From positions 1-29,851 of the forward strand of contig DGDL01000033.1 in assembly GCA_002385415.1 (NCBI GenBank): a stretch of DNA of 29,851 nucleotides, given 5' to 3'. The DNA is from Clostridiales bacterium UBA3953. GTDB lineage: Bacteria; Bacillota; Clostridia; Oscillospirales; CAG-272. This document shows, in pieces, positions 1 through 8,091 of this stretch. A model generated the notes under the pieces. That model worked only from the letters and a program-made list of their open reading frames with translations. It ran no database searches and had not been told where the DNA came from. Position 1 is the stretch's first letter. The number at the start of each line of letters is the position of its first letter. Made by a program: the position numbers and the translations under genes.

Positions 1-651
1 GATGGCCATATTGGCCATGGTGAAGCGACCGTCCATGGAGATGTTCTGAAGGCCTTCACCCATGAATTCCATGGACTTGTAAAGCGCTCCGTCCACCCCG
101 ATCATGCCTATTATATGAAGGATGATATCCTTGCCGCTTACCCATCCCGAAGGCTTTCCCCTTAGCACGAATTTAATGGCTGTTGGTACCTTGAACCAGC
201 ATTTTCCTGTTGCCATGCCCGCGCCCATGTCTGTGCTGCCGACACCGGTAGAAAATGCTCCAAGGGCGCCATAGGTACATGTGTGGGAATCGGCGCCTAT
301 CACCAGGTCCCCGGGGCCAACCAGGCCCTTTTCAGGCAGGAGGCAGTGTTCAATGCCCATCTCGCCGACATCAAAGAAGTTCTCCACGCCCATTCTTTGG
401 GCAAATTCCCTCACAAACCTGCATTGCTCGGCAGCCTTGATATCCTTGTTGGGAGTAAAGTGATCCAGCACAAGGGCAACCTTTGATTTATCGTAAACCT
501 TATTGGCCCCCATCTTCTGGAATTCCCGGATGGCTACGGGAGCAGTTATATCGTTGCCCAGCACCATGTCAACCGACACGGTGACAAGCTGCCCGGCGCG
601 CACGCTATCTTTTCCCGCGTGGGCAGCCAGTATCTTCTGGGTCATTGTCAT
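1..651 (-). CDS. leuC: 3-isopropylmalate dehydratase large subunit, 3' part cut by window edge
   Basis: Aconitase-family subunit that, with LeuD, isomerises 2-isopropylmalate to 3-isopropylmalate in leucine synthesis. The same enzyme usually also processes citramalate in the citramalate route to isoleucine. Only the first 217 codons of a normally ~420-residue protein are present. It starts MTMTQKILAAHAGKDSV and shows the family segments VLDHFTPNKD, GADSHTCTYGALGAF and STGVGSTDMG. The Fe-S cysteines lie later in the family and would be off the edge. The ATG at 651 is two bases beyond the leuA stop codon, with a GGGAAG-type site inside the end of leuA, so the genes look translationally coupled. 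An alternative ATG lies two codons downstream at 645. It is the last visible gene of the operon; leuD would be expected next, outside the window. Confidence 0.93.
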   Translation of the reverse strand, partial: MTMTQKILAAHAGKDSVRAGQLVTVSVDMVLGNDITAPVAIREFQKMGANKVYDKSKVALVLDHFTPNKDIKAAEQCRFVREFAQRMGVENFFDVGEMGIEHCLLPEKGLVGPGDLVIGADSHTCTYGALGAFSTGVGSTDMGAGMATGKCWFKVPTAIKFVLRGKPSGWVSGKDIILHIIGMIGVDGALYKSMEFMGEGLQNISMDGRFTMANMAI

Positions 652-653
652 GC

Positions 654-2186
654 TCATTTAATTTCTTCCCTTTCGGTTGTTTCGTAGATGAGATTGTTGA
701 TTGCATTTATATACGCGAGTATGCTTGCCTCAAGGATGTCGGTCGACAGGCCATAGCCTTTGACGGTCTTTTCACCGTTTGTGATTTTCACGCTGACTTC
801 GCCCTGTGCGTCGTGGCCTCCGGTAACGGCATCAATCGAATATTCCTCAAGCTCTATCTTCATATCCACAATTTTATTTATCGCATTAAACGACGCGTCG
901 ACCGGGCCGAATCCTATTGCGACTTTTTCCTCGCGGCTGCCGTCGGCTTTTATAAGTGTTATACTCGAGGTGGGTGTGATGGTGTTGCCTGTGTTGATTA
1001 CATAACGTTCGAGCATGAAAGCCTCCGGTATCTCGCTTGCAAGCTCTCTGCGCACAAGCGCTTCAATGTCGCGGTCGCTGACCGTCTTTTTCTTGTCGGC
1101 AAGCGTCTTAAATTCCTTAAACAGGCTGTCTGCGACATCGAGGCTGACGACAAAGCCCAGCTCACGCAGGCGCTGGTTGAAAGCATGGCGGCCGGAATGT
1201 TTGCCCAGCACCATTTTGCTCCTGCTGAGCCCTATCGACTCGGGCGTCATAATCTCGTATGTAAGGCTGTTTGCCAACATACCGTGCTGATGAATGCCCG
1301 ACTCGTGGGCAAAGGCATTGTCCCCGACAATTGCCTTATTGGGCGGGATCTTCACGCCCGTAATCTGGGAAAGCAGCCTGCTTGCCTTGTAAATCTGCGT
1401 GTTGTCTATTCTTGTATCGGCATTATAGAAATCGCGGCGGGTCTTGAGGTTCATGACAATCTCCTCAAGCGCTGCGTTGCCGGCACGCTCGCCGATGCCG
1501 TTAATTGTACATTCTACCTGGTCGGCCCCGGCTAAAATCGCCGCAAGCGTGTTTGCCACCGCAAGACCAAGGTCGTTGTGACAGTGCACCGAAAGGGTTA
1601 CGGTGTCCATGCCCTCGACATTTTCGCGCAGCCACCTGATAAGGTCTGCCATCTCGGCAGGTGAGGCATAACCGACCGTGTCGGGCACGTTTATAGTTGT
1701 GGCACCCGCACGTATAACGCCCTCAAACACGCGCTTTAGGAACTGGCGGTCGCTGCGAGAGGCGTCCTCTGCCGAAAATTCCACATCCGAGCAGTATTTT
1801 TTGGCGTACTTTGTCATCTCGACAGCCTGCTCGTAGACCTCGTCGGGTGTTTTGCGCAGCTTGTATTCCATGTGTATAGGCGAGGTCGCAATAAAGATAT
1901 GCAGACGCGGGTTTTCGGTATATTTGACCGCTCCCCAGGCACTGTCAATATCTTGGGGCAGCGAACGAGCAAGGCTCGCAACCGTGCAGTTTTTAATCTC
2001 CTTGGCAAGCGCCTTTACCGCATTATAGTCGCCCTGCGACGATGCGGCAAAGCCCGCCTCTATAATGTCCACGCCCATCGCCTCAAGCTGGCGTGCCATC
2101 TCGATTTTCTCGTTTATATTCATGCTGCATCCCGGCGACTGCTCGCCGTCGCGCAGCGTTGTGTCAAATATTTTTATCATGCGCAT
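654..2186 (-). CDS. leuA: 2-isopropylmalate synthase
   Basis: Condenses 2-oxoisovalerate with acetyl-CoA, the first committed step of leucine synthesis. The protein is 510 residues, the usual length of the long bacterial form. The DRE-TIM barrel opens with FDTTLRDGEQSPG (residues 7-19), carries the metal-binding HCHNDLG segment and the GIGERAGNAALEE motif, and ends in the C-terminal LeuA dimer/regulatory domain that normally binds leucine (GGHDAQGEVSVKI ... ILEASILAYINAINNL). The reading frame is open upstream to 2255, but the ATG at 2186 has AGAGG eight bases before it and gives the family N-terminus, so I start there. The frame closes on TGA just before leuC. The gap to ilvD is 150 bases, without a visible promoter or T-box. 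CimA upstream is a paralogue; the QSPGCSMN segment here supports LeuA. Confidence 0.95.
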   Translation of the reverse strand: MRMIKIFDTTLRDGEQSPGCSMNINEKIEMARQLEAMGVDIIEAGFAASSQGDYNAVKALAKEIKNCTVASLARSLPQDIDSAWGAVKYTENPRLHIFIATSPIHMEYKLRKTPDEVYEQAVEMTKYAKKYCSDVEFSAEDASRSDRQFLKRVFEGVIRAGATTINVPDTVGYASPAEMADLIRWLRENVEGMDTVTLSVHCHNDLGLAVANTLAAILAGADQVECTINGIGERAGNAALEEIVMNLKTRRDFYNADTRIDNTQIYKASRLLSQITGVKIPPNKAIVGDNAFAHESGIHQHGMLANSLTYEIMTPESIGLSRSKMVLGKHSGRHAFNQRLRELGFVVSLDVADSLFKEFKTLADKKKTVSDRDIEALVRRELASEIPEAFMLERYVINTGNTITPTSSITLIKADGSREEKVAIGFGPVDASFNAINKIVDMKIELEEYSIDAVTGGHDAQGEVSVKITNGEKTVKGYGLSTDILEASILAYINAINNLIYETTEREEIK

Positions 2187-2336
2187 GGCTATAACCTCTG
2201 GGCAAGTATTTTCTAAAAAAGGGGATAATTGTGCAACACTCCCGCTATCCTGCAATCAGCATACTAAATATGCGGGGGTATTTATTAGACATAAATATGG
2301 ACTGTTAGATAGACCGTCAAATTTTCCTACATTATA

Positions 2337-3998
2337 TTATTTTAATACCGCGCCGTCCGAGGCCGACGACACGAGCCGTGCGTATCTTGCCATCCAGCCA
2401 TGTGTTATCTTTGGTGCAGGCTCGCGCCACTCGGCACGGCGGGCCGCAAATTCCTCTTCGGTGAGTTCGGCATTGATTTTGCCGACAGGTATATCAATTG
2501 AGATAATGTCACCCTTGCGCAGCAATGCTATCGGGCCGCCGGCTGCGGCTTCGGGCGAAACGTGGCCTATGGACGCGCCTCTTGTCGCACCCGAGAACCT
2601 GCCGTCGGTTATCAGCGCGACGTCACGGTCCAGCCCCATACCCGCTATTGCTGATGTCGGGCCAAGCATCTCACGCATGCCCGGGCCTCCGCGCGGGCCT
2701 TCGTAGCGGATTACCACCACGTCGCCGGGATTTATCTTTCCGCCGTAAATCGCGGCTATGGCCTCGTCCTCCGAGTCAAACACTCTTGCGGGCCCGCGAT
2801 GGCACAGCATCTCCTCCGCGACAGCCGAACGCTTTACGACCGCGCCGTCGGGCGCTATGTTGCCGTAAAGCACCGCTATACCGCCGGTAGGCGAATAGGG
2901 CTCGGAGCAGGGACGGATTACATTGCGGTCGCGCACCTGTGCGCCCTTTGTATTTTCGTCTGCAGTCGCGCCCGTGACAGTGAGCGCGCTGCCGTCATAG
3001 TGGCCGGCGTCGATAAGCTCGCGAATAACCGCCTGCACGCCGCCCGCCCGATAGAGATCCTCGACATGATATGGCCCGGCCGGCGCCAACCTGCAAAGGT
3101 TAGGCACTCGCTCGCTCATCTCATTTACAAGCGAAAGGTCAAACCTCACGCCCGCCTCTTTTGCCAGCGCCGTAAGGTGCAGCACCGTATTTGTCGAGCA
3201 GCCCAGCGCCATCTCTACCGCAAGCGCATTGCGGAACGCAACAGGGGTCAGAATGTCCGAGGGTTTTATATCGTTTTTAACAAGTTCTACTATTTTCATG
3301 CCCGCCCGTTTGGCGAGCCTAAGTCGCTCCGCATAAACCGCCGGAATCGTGCCTCCTCCGGGCGGTGCCATTCCGATTGCCTCGCACAGGCATGCCATCG
3401 AGTTCGCGGTAAACATGCCCGAGCACGAACCGCAGCCGGGACAGGCATTGTCCTCGCAAAATGCAAGCTCAGCCTCGGTTGCCTTGCCCGCCTTGTATGC
3501 GCCGACCGCCTCGAACACACTGTTGAGGTCAAGGCAGCGTCCGTCGCCCGCATTATAGGCAAGCATCGGTCCGGCGGTGACTATTATCGAGGGTATGTTG
3601 AGCCTTGCGGCCGCCATCAGCATGCCGGGGATAATTTTGTCACAGCCCGGCACAAATACCATACCGTCAAAACAGTGGGCTATTGCCATTGTCTCGCAGC
3701 TGTCGGCGATAAGCTCGCGCGAGGCAAGCGAGTATTTCATACCCTGGTGGCCCATGGCGATACCGTCGCATACGCCAATCGTGCCGAACTCGACCGGCGT
3801 ACCGCCCGCCATACGGATACCCGCTTTGATTTGCTCTGCAAGCGTGTCAAGGTGAATATGTCCCGGTATAATCTCGTTTTGCGGGTTGGCTATACCTATA
3901 ATCGGGCGCTGCAGCTCCTCGTCTATGTAGCCCATCGCCTTCAGTAGCGACCGGTGAGGTGCGCGCTCGGCGTTTTTTGTGACAGAATCGCTTCTCAT
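2337..3998 (-). CDS. ilvD: dihydroxy-acid dehydratase
   Basis: Dehydrates 2,3-dihydroxyisovalerate and 2,3-dihydroxy-3-methylvalerate to the 2-oxo acids in valine and isoleucine synthesis. The protein has 553 residues, full length for the IlvD/Edd family. Visible motifs are CDGIAMGHQGMKYSL (77-91), the cluster cysteine in VPGCDKIIPGM (Cys119) and CPGCGSCSGMFTANSM (Cys186, 189, 192). The segment NEIIPGHIHLD has Gly46 where plant and mycobacterial [2Fe-2S] enzymes carry a cysteine, so the E. coli-like type is more likely; that is inference. The start has GGAGA ten bases upstream. The gene lies 182 bases downstream of ilvB, across a conspicuous inverted repeat, and is probably still read from the T-box promoter. 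Confidence 0.96.
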   Translation of the reverse strand: MRSDSVTKNAERAPHRSLLKAMGYIDEELQRPIIGIANPQNEIIPGHIHLDTLAEQIKAGIRMAGGTPVEFGTIGVCDGIAMGHQGMKYSLASRELIADSCETMAIAHCFDGMVFVPGCDKIIPGMLMAAARLNIPSIIVTAGPMLAYNAGDGRCLDLNSVFEAVGAYKAGKATEAELAFCEDNACPGCGSCSGMFTANSMACLCEAIGMAPPGGGTIPAVYAERLRLAKRAGMKIVELVKNDIKPSDILTPVAFRNALAVEMALGCSTNTVLHLTALAKEAGVRFDLSLVNEMSERVPNLCRLAPAGPYHVEDLYRAGGVQAVIRELIDAGHYDGSALTVTGATADENTKGAQVRDRNVIRPCSEPYSPTGGIAVLYGNIAPDGAVVKRSAVAEEMLCHRGPARVFDSEDEAIAAIYGGKINPGDVVVIRYEGPRGGPGMREMLGPTSAIAGMGLDRDVALITDGRFSGATRGASIGHVSPEAAAGGPIALLRKGDIISIDIPVGKINAELTEEEFAARRAEWREPAPKITHGWMARYARLVSSASDGAVLK

Positions 3999-4046
3999 GA
4001 ATGCATTTCTCCGTTTATTTTTGAGCGAATATTCTCTATATTACCA

Positions 4047-4134
4047 CGTTATGCGGTCTACAAATCGTTTTCGTGCTGTGTGGATAATAATAAATATATG
4101 CAATCGACAAGGCAGATTTGTAAACCGCATAACG
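4047..4134. repeat. 20-bp inverted repeat between ilvB and ilvD
   Basis: The arms at 4047-4066 (cgttatgcggtctacaaatc) and 4115-4134 match at 19 of 20 positions after reverse complementing, around a 48-base AT-rich loop. Neither side has a run of T, so it is not an ordinary intrinsic terminator. I see no flanking target-site duplication and no transposase. It could be an mRNA processing or stabilising hairpin, a regulator site, or a small repeated element. Confidence 0.75.
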
Positions 4135-4180
4135 AGCTTTTGCTTGCTTTAGTATTTTAATATGATACCATGCGGCTTTG

Positions 4181-5887
4181 TCAGTCGTCAATATCCTGAA
4201 GTATAAAATCTGTTATAGGTTTGCCGGGCGCCACCATGGGGGTGACCGTTTCGTCAATTTCTATATGGCAGTCGAGAACCGCAGGCTTGCCGGAGTCGAG
4301 AGCTTCCCGCAATGCGGCCTCAAGCTCACCTGTCGTGTAAAGGTCGTAACCCTTTACGCCGTATGCCTCGGCAAGCTTGACGAAGTTCGGCCCTCTATTA
4401 AGCGTAGACTGCGAGTAGCGCTTGTCGTAAAATAGCGACTGCCACTGACGCACCATTCCGAGCGACCCGTTGTTGAATATAACGGTTATAATCGGCAGGC
4501 CATAGTGCTCCTCGGTTGAAAGCTCCCCGCAGTTCATCCTGAAGCTGCCGTCGCCGGTCATGTGTATAACGCGCATTTCGGGCTGCCCGAGCTTTGCGCC
4601 TATCGCCGCGCCCGCGCCGTAGCCCATGGTGCCGAAACCTCCCGAGGTCAAAAGTGTACCCGGAGCGTCGTATTTGTAATATGTCGCCGCCCAAAGCTGA
4701 TGCTGCCCAACGTCGGTGACGATTATAGTGTCTTTCGGGCTTACGCCGTACACCGTATCAACGATGCCTTTCGGGGTGAGCTTTCTGTCACCCTGCACAG
4801 GTTTCGCGGTCAGCGCACCGCAGCGCATTGATGTGATGTAATCTGCCCACTCACGGCGGGCGGCCAAGCTTTCTTCGGGCAGGTTTATCATGGGGAGCAG
4901 CATGTCGAGCACTTCGTCTATCGGGCCGTGGACATGGTGGTGCGTGCGTATGTTTTTGTTGATTTCGGCATCGTCAATGTCGATATGCGCTATAACCGCA
5001 TTTTTGCCGAATTTGCTGGAGTCGCCTATCACACGGTCGCTGAACCTGCTGCCGAATGCCAAAAACAGCTCGCACTCGGATACGGCAGTATTCGACGCTT
5101 TTGTGCCGTGCATGCCGACAAGCCCCGTATAAAGCTGATCTGTACAGGGGTATCCGCCGATTCCCATGAGCGTCGCTCCCACCGGCGCGCCGAGTTTTCT
5201 TGCAAGCTCACGCAGGCGGTCGGATGCGCCCGAACGGATAACTCCGCCGCCGCATAGTATGAATATCTTTTCTGTCGAGTTTATCAGCTCGGCAAGATTT
5301 TTCACGCTTTCGGTGTCAAGCGGCGCGTCGGAAGGGCTTATATATTTGTAAGGTTTTGCCGGAGTGTACTCGGCCACAGCGGCAGAAACGTTCTTTGGAA
5401 TATCCACAAGTACAGGGCCGGGGCGTCCGCTGCTTGCGATGGCAAAGGCCTCGCGCAGCACGTCGGCCAGCTTGTTTACATCTTTTACGAGATAGTTGTT
5501 TTTGGTGATGGGCATTGTAATGCCCGTAATATCGGCTTCCTGAAAACTGTCTTTACCTATCAGGTCGGTGCTGACATTGCCGGTGATAAACACTATCGGA
5601 ACGGAGTCCATATATGCCGTCGCGATGCCCGTGACGAGATTTGTCGCACCCGGACCGGAAGTCGCGATGCAAACGGCGGTTTTGCCCGTCGCACGTGCAT
5701 AACCGTCGGCGGCATGTGCCGCATGCTGTTCGTGCGAGGTCAAAATGTGTCGGATTCTGTAGCTGTTTTTATAAAGTTCGTCGTATATATTAAGCACCGC
5801 ACCGCCCGGATAGCCGAACACGGTGTCAACGCCCTGTTCGACAAGACATTCCATGACGATTTGTGCGCCGGTAAGCATTTTCCCCAT
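4181..5887 (-). CDS. ilvB: acetolactate synthase, catalytic subunit
   Basis: ThDP-dependent enzyme that forms acetolactate (valine and leucine route) and acetohydroxybutyrate (isoleucine route). The 568-residue length is normal for the biosynthetic large subunit. Domain order is ThDP pyrimidine-binding (GYPGGAVLNIYDEL with catalytic Glu53 in SHEQHAAHAADGYAR), the central domain, then the ThDP-diphosphate domain with GDGSF near residue 444 and the paired Asn in VIFNNGSLGMVRQW. The latter supports an anabolic acetohydroxyacid synthase, not pyruvate oxidase. It starts three bases after the cimA stop, with GGGAGG overlapping the end of cimA, so the two are probably co-translated. No regulatory small subunit gene (ilvN) follows: the next gene is ilvD. 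Confidence 0.96.
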   Translation of the reverse strand: MGKMLTGAQIVMECLVEQGVDTVFGYPGGAVLNIYDELYKNSYRIRHILTSHEQHAAHAADGYARATGKTAVCIATSGPGATNLVTGIATAYMDSVPIVFITGNVSTDLIGKDSFQEADITGITMPITKNNYLVKDVNKLADVLREAFAIASSGRPGPVLVDIPKNVSAAVAEYTPAKPYKYISPSDAPLDTESVKNLAELINSTEKIFILCGGGVIRSGASDRLRELARKLGAPVGATLMGIGGYPCTDQLYTGLVGMHGTKASNTAVSECELFLAFGSRFSDRVIGDSSKFGKNAVIAHIDIDDAEINKNIRTHHHVHGPIDEVLDMLLPMINLPEESLAARREWADYITSMRCGALTAKPVQGDRKLTPKGIVDTVYGVSPKDTIIVTDVGQHQLWAATYYKYDAPGTLLTSGGFGTMGYGAGAAIGAKLGQPEMRVIHMTGDGSFRMNCGELSTEEHYGLPIITVIFNNGSLGMVRQWQSLFYDKRYSQSTLNRGPNFVKLAEAYGVKGYDLYTTGELEAALREALDSGKPAVLDCHIEIDETVTPMVAPGKPITDFILQDIDD

Positions 5888-5890
5888 ATT

Positions 5891-7495
5891 TTATATTGCC
5901 TCCCTTGCAGGTTCCGCTGCTGTTTTTGCCAGATGTGTTTTAAGAAGTTTATACTCTATGGCATCGGTCAAAGCTTTCGTGCTGGCCGCGATTATGTCGA
6001 CCGCTACACCGACCGTCGTCCAGTAGTCGTGCCCGTCGGTTGATTCAATGAAAACCCGTACGGTTGCGGCTGTGGCGGCACGCGAGTCAATCACGCGCAC
6101 TTTATAGTCGGTCAGCCTCACTTCTCCGATTTCGGGATAAAACACCTCAAGTGCTTTGCGAAGTGCGCAGTCTATGGCATTGACCGGGCCGTCGCCTTCT
6201 GCCGCGGTTATCTCGCTTTTGTTTCCGACCTTTACTTTTACTGTAGCATAAGCGGTTTTGCCGCTCGATTGAAGTCCCTGCTCGTCGGTTACGTTTAGCT
6301 TTTCAAGCTCAAAGAATTTCACCTCGCGCCCGAGCTTGCGGCGCACCGCCAGCTCAAACGAAGGCTCTGCGCCTTCAAACTGATAGCCTTGGCACTCCAG
6401 TTCTTTTACCATCTCGACTATGAGCGCCGCCTCCTCCGAGTCCTTGCGGATTTCGGGGAATATCTGCTTTACTTTTTCGAGTATCGTGCTGCGCCCCGCC
6501 ACCTCGGACAGCAGGAGCTGGCGGCTGTTGCCGACCGAGGAGGGCGGAACATGCTCGAAAGTGCGAGCGTTTTTGATAACACCGTCGACGTGCATGCCTC
6601 CCTTGTGGGTAAAAGCGCTGCTGCCTACATAGGGCATCGAGCCAGGCAGGGTGACATTTGCGATTTCTGCCACTTCCCGCACTGTGGTGGTGAGTTTTAC
6701 AAGCTCGCTTTCGGGTATGCAGTCGCAATTCTTTTTGAGCTGAAGATTTGCAATTATGGCCGAAAGATTTGCGTTTCCACAGCGCTCGCCGAATCCCACA
6801 AGTGTGCCCTGAACATGCGTCGCGCCCGCGGACACGGCCATTATGCTGTTAGCGATTGCCATGCCTCCATCGTCGTGCGCATGTATACCGATGCGTATCG
6901 GGAAACGTCCGCAAACAAGCTTTGTGATTTTGTAAACGTCGTCGGGAAACGTGCCTCCGTTCGTGTCGCAAAGGCAAATGCAGTCGGCACCGGCATTATA
7001 AGCCGCGGCTATCGTGGCAAGCGCATATTCGGGGTTTTCTCTGTAGCCGTCGAAAAAGTGCTCGGCATCGTAAATTACCTCGCGCCCATGTGCCTTAAGA
7101 TACGAAACCGTATCTCTTATCATTGCAAGATTTTCGGCAAGGTCGGTTCCGATAATTTCTTTTACATGAATATCCCATGATTTGCCGAATACCGTCACCG
7201 CGGGTGTATCCGCTGCAAGCAGCGCGCGCAGGTTTTGGTCTTCTTCCGGTTTTATATTTTTACGGCGTGTGCTTCCAAACGCCGTAAGTCGCGCGTTTTT
7301 GAGCGGATTGTGCTTTATCTGTTCAAAAAACTGCATGTCTTTGGGATTTGAGCCCGGATTGCCCGCTTCTATATAGGTCACTCCGAGCCTGTCAAGTATT
7401 GTGACAACACGCAGCTTGTCTTGTAGCGAAAATGAAATGCTTTTTGCCTGCGCACCGTCACGCAGCGTTGAATCGAGCACGAATATCTTTTTCAT
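5891..7495 (-). CDS. cimA: (R)-citramalate synthase
   Basis: Condenses pyruvate and acetyl-CoA to citramalate, opening the threonine-independent path to 2-oxobutyrate and isoleucine. The 534-residue protein begins MKKIFVLDSTLRDGAQAKSISFS. The DSTLRDG(A)Q version of the DRE-TIM motif, followed by GVTYIEAGNPGSNPKD, is typical of the CimA branch and differs from LeuA. It also has the metal-binding HAHDDGGMAIANS segment, GFGERCGNANL, and a C-terminal LeuA-type regulatory domain where isoleucine feedback is expected. GGGAG lies about 11 bases before the ATG. It is the first gene behind the Ile-type T-box leader, which agrees with a role in isoleucine supply. Homocitrate synthase or 2-isopropylmalate synthase are less likely alternatives. 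Confidence 0.9.
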   Translation of the reverse strand: MKKIFVLDSTLRDGAQAKSISFSLQDKLRVVTILDRLGVTYIEAGNPGSNPKDMQFFEQIKHNPLKNARLTAFGSTRRKNIKPEEDQNLRALLAADTPAVTVFGKSWDIHVKEIIGTDLAENLAMIRDTVSYLKAHGREVIYDAEHFFDGYRENPEYALATIAAAYNAGADCICLCDTNGGTFPDDVYKITKLVCGRFPIRIGIHAHDDGGMAIANSIMAVSAGATHVQGTLVGFGERCGNANLSAIIANLQLKKNCDCIPESELVKLTTTVREVAEIANVTLPGSMPYVGSSAFTHKGGMHVDGVIKNARTFEHVPPSSVGNSRQLLLSEVAGRSTILEKVKQIFPEIRKDSEEAALIVEMVKELECQGYQFEGAEPSFELAVRRKLGREVKFFELEKLNVTDEQGLQSSGKTAYATVKVKVGNKSEITAAEGDGPVNAIDCALRKALEVFYPEIGEVRLTDYKVRVIDSRAATAATVRVFIESTDGHDYWTTVGVAVDIIAASTKALTDAIEYKLLKTHLAKTAAEPAREAI

Positions 7496-7550
7496 AACTG
7501 CTTGTCTCCCAGAATAACGCTTTTGTAAGCTATAAAGTAAAAAACGATAT

Positions 7551-7608
7551 AAAGAAAACCCCGTCTCAGATACATCCGGTCATACCGGAAATGTATAATG
7601 AGACGGGG
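7551..7608 (-). terminator. T-box leader terminator
   Basis: On the minus strand the arms CCCCGTCTCA (from 7608) and TGAGACGGGG (ending 7559), with an inner ACCGGA/TCCGGT pairing, form a long hairpin followed by TTTTC at 7558-7554. The 5' arm includes CTCATT, which can instead pair with AATGAG just before the T-box core. This is the standard terminator/antiterminator exclusion. Confidence 0.93.
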
Positions 7609-7895
7609 ATATAACTATCCTCGCGGTACCACTCATTTTGACTTTTCCTTCCTTTTGCGTATACCTATAGCTATACCGACAGCTTTAGCGTACGCGCAAC
7701 AAAAAGGAAAAATCCACTCATTTAAGGGTTCCATCAAACCCCGGGCATGTAACGGTGCCCTACCGGAATACGCTTACTACACTTCGGCGTCTCTGCTCCG
7801 GAGCGATCCGCATACAGCGCCGCCACCGGTTTACACCAACCACCGGCTCTCTGCGCGCGGGGATGCCGCATGCAATTCTCCTTCATCGCATTTGA
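7559..7895 (-). promoter_or_regulatory. T-box riboswitch leader, probable Ile specifier
   Basis: A cis-acting RNA that senses uncharged tRNA and prevents termination ahead of cimA. On the minus strand I see the distal stem I block AGAGAGCC with GGTTGGTG (near 7852-7830), a specifier loop ending GGATCGCTCCGGAGC (7809-7795), a stem III-like region rich in AAGGAAGGAAAA, and the T-box core GAGTGGTACCGCG near 7636-7622, followed by the terminator. In T-box leaders the specifier sits just before this purine-plus-stem pattern, making it ATC (complement of 7805-7807), an isoleucine codon. That matches the operon. The exact specifier assignment is inference; the T-box identity is firm. Confidence 0.93.
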
Positions 7896-7919
7896 GGGTA
7901 TATTTTATGTTATAAAGTT

Positions 7920-7948
7920 ATTATATATATCGCTTGTAAACAGATAAA
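7920..7948 (-). promoter_or_regulatory. candidate promoter of the cimA operon
   Basis: TATAAT is read on the minus strand at 7925-7920, about 20 bases before the T-box leader. The hexamer 17 bases upstream (TTTATC) matches the -35 consensus poorly. Bases 7949-8091 between this and the phosphatase gene hold no gene I can support. Confidence 0.4.
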
Positions 7949-8091
7949 CGCGTTTTTGTTAATATTATATTAACCGCAGCCGTGACACGGTATTGTGCCG
8001 GCGGTTTTTGAAGCGGTTTTTTGAAGTTATATTCCATTATATGTCCTTTTCTGATTTTGCGCACTCGACCGTCCGTTTGTCTTCACGTTTT

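Noticed and set aside
645..1535. Long plus-strand open frame of 296 codons opposite leuA
   Set aside because: It lies entirely within leuA on the other strand, has no family resemblance and follows the codon pattern of the real gene as a shadow.
2187..2255. Longer N-terminus for leuA
   Set aside because: The extra 23 codons have no family resemblance and the ATG at 2186 has the better ribosome binding site.
2799..3947. Long plus-strand open frame of 382 codons opposite ilvD
   Set aside because: It is antisense to clear ilvD motifs and shows no recognisable domain; GC-skewed codon usage keeps the opposite frame open.
4047..4134. Inverted repeat as the ends of an insertion sequence
   Set aside because: The interior is only 48 bases with no gene, and there is no target-site duplication; a classical IS cannot be supported.
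7598..7915. Plus-strand open frame of 105 codons across the T-box region
   Set aside because: The sequence is a structured leader RNA on the minus strand with an identifiable T-box core and terminator.
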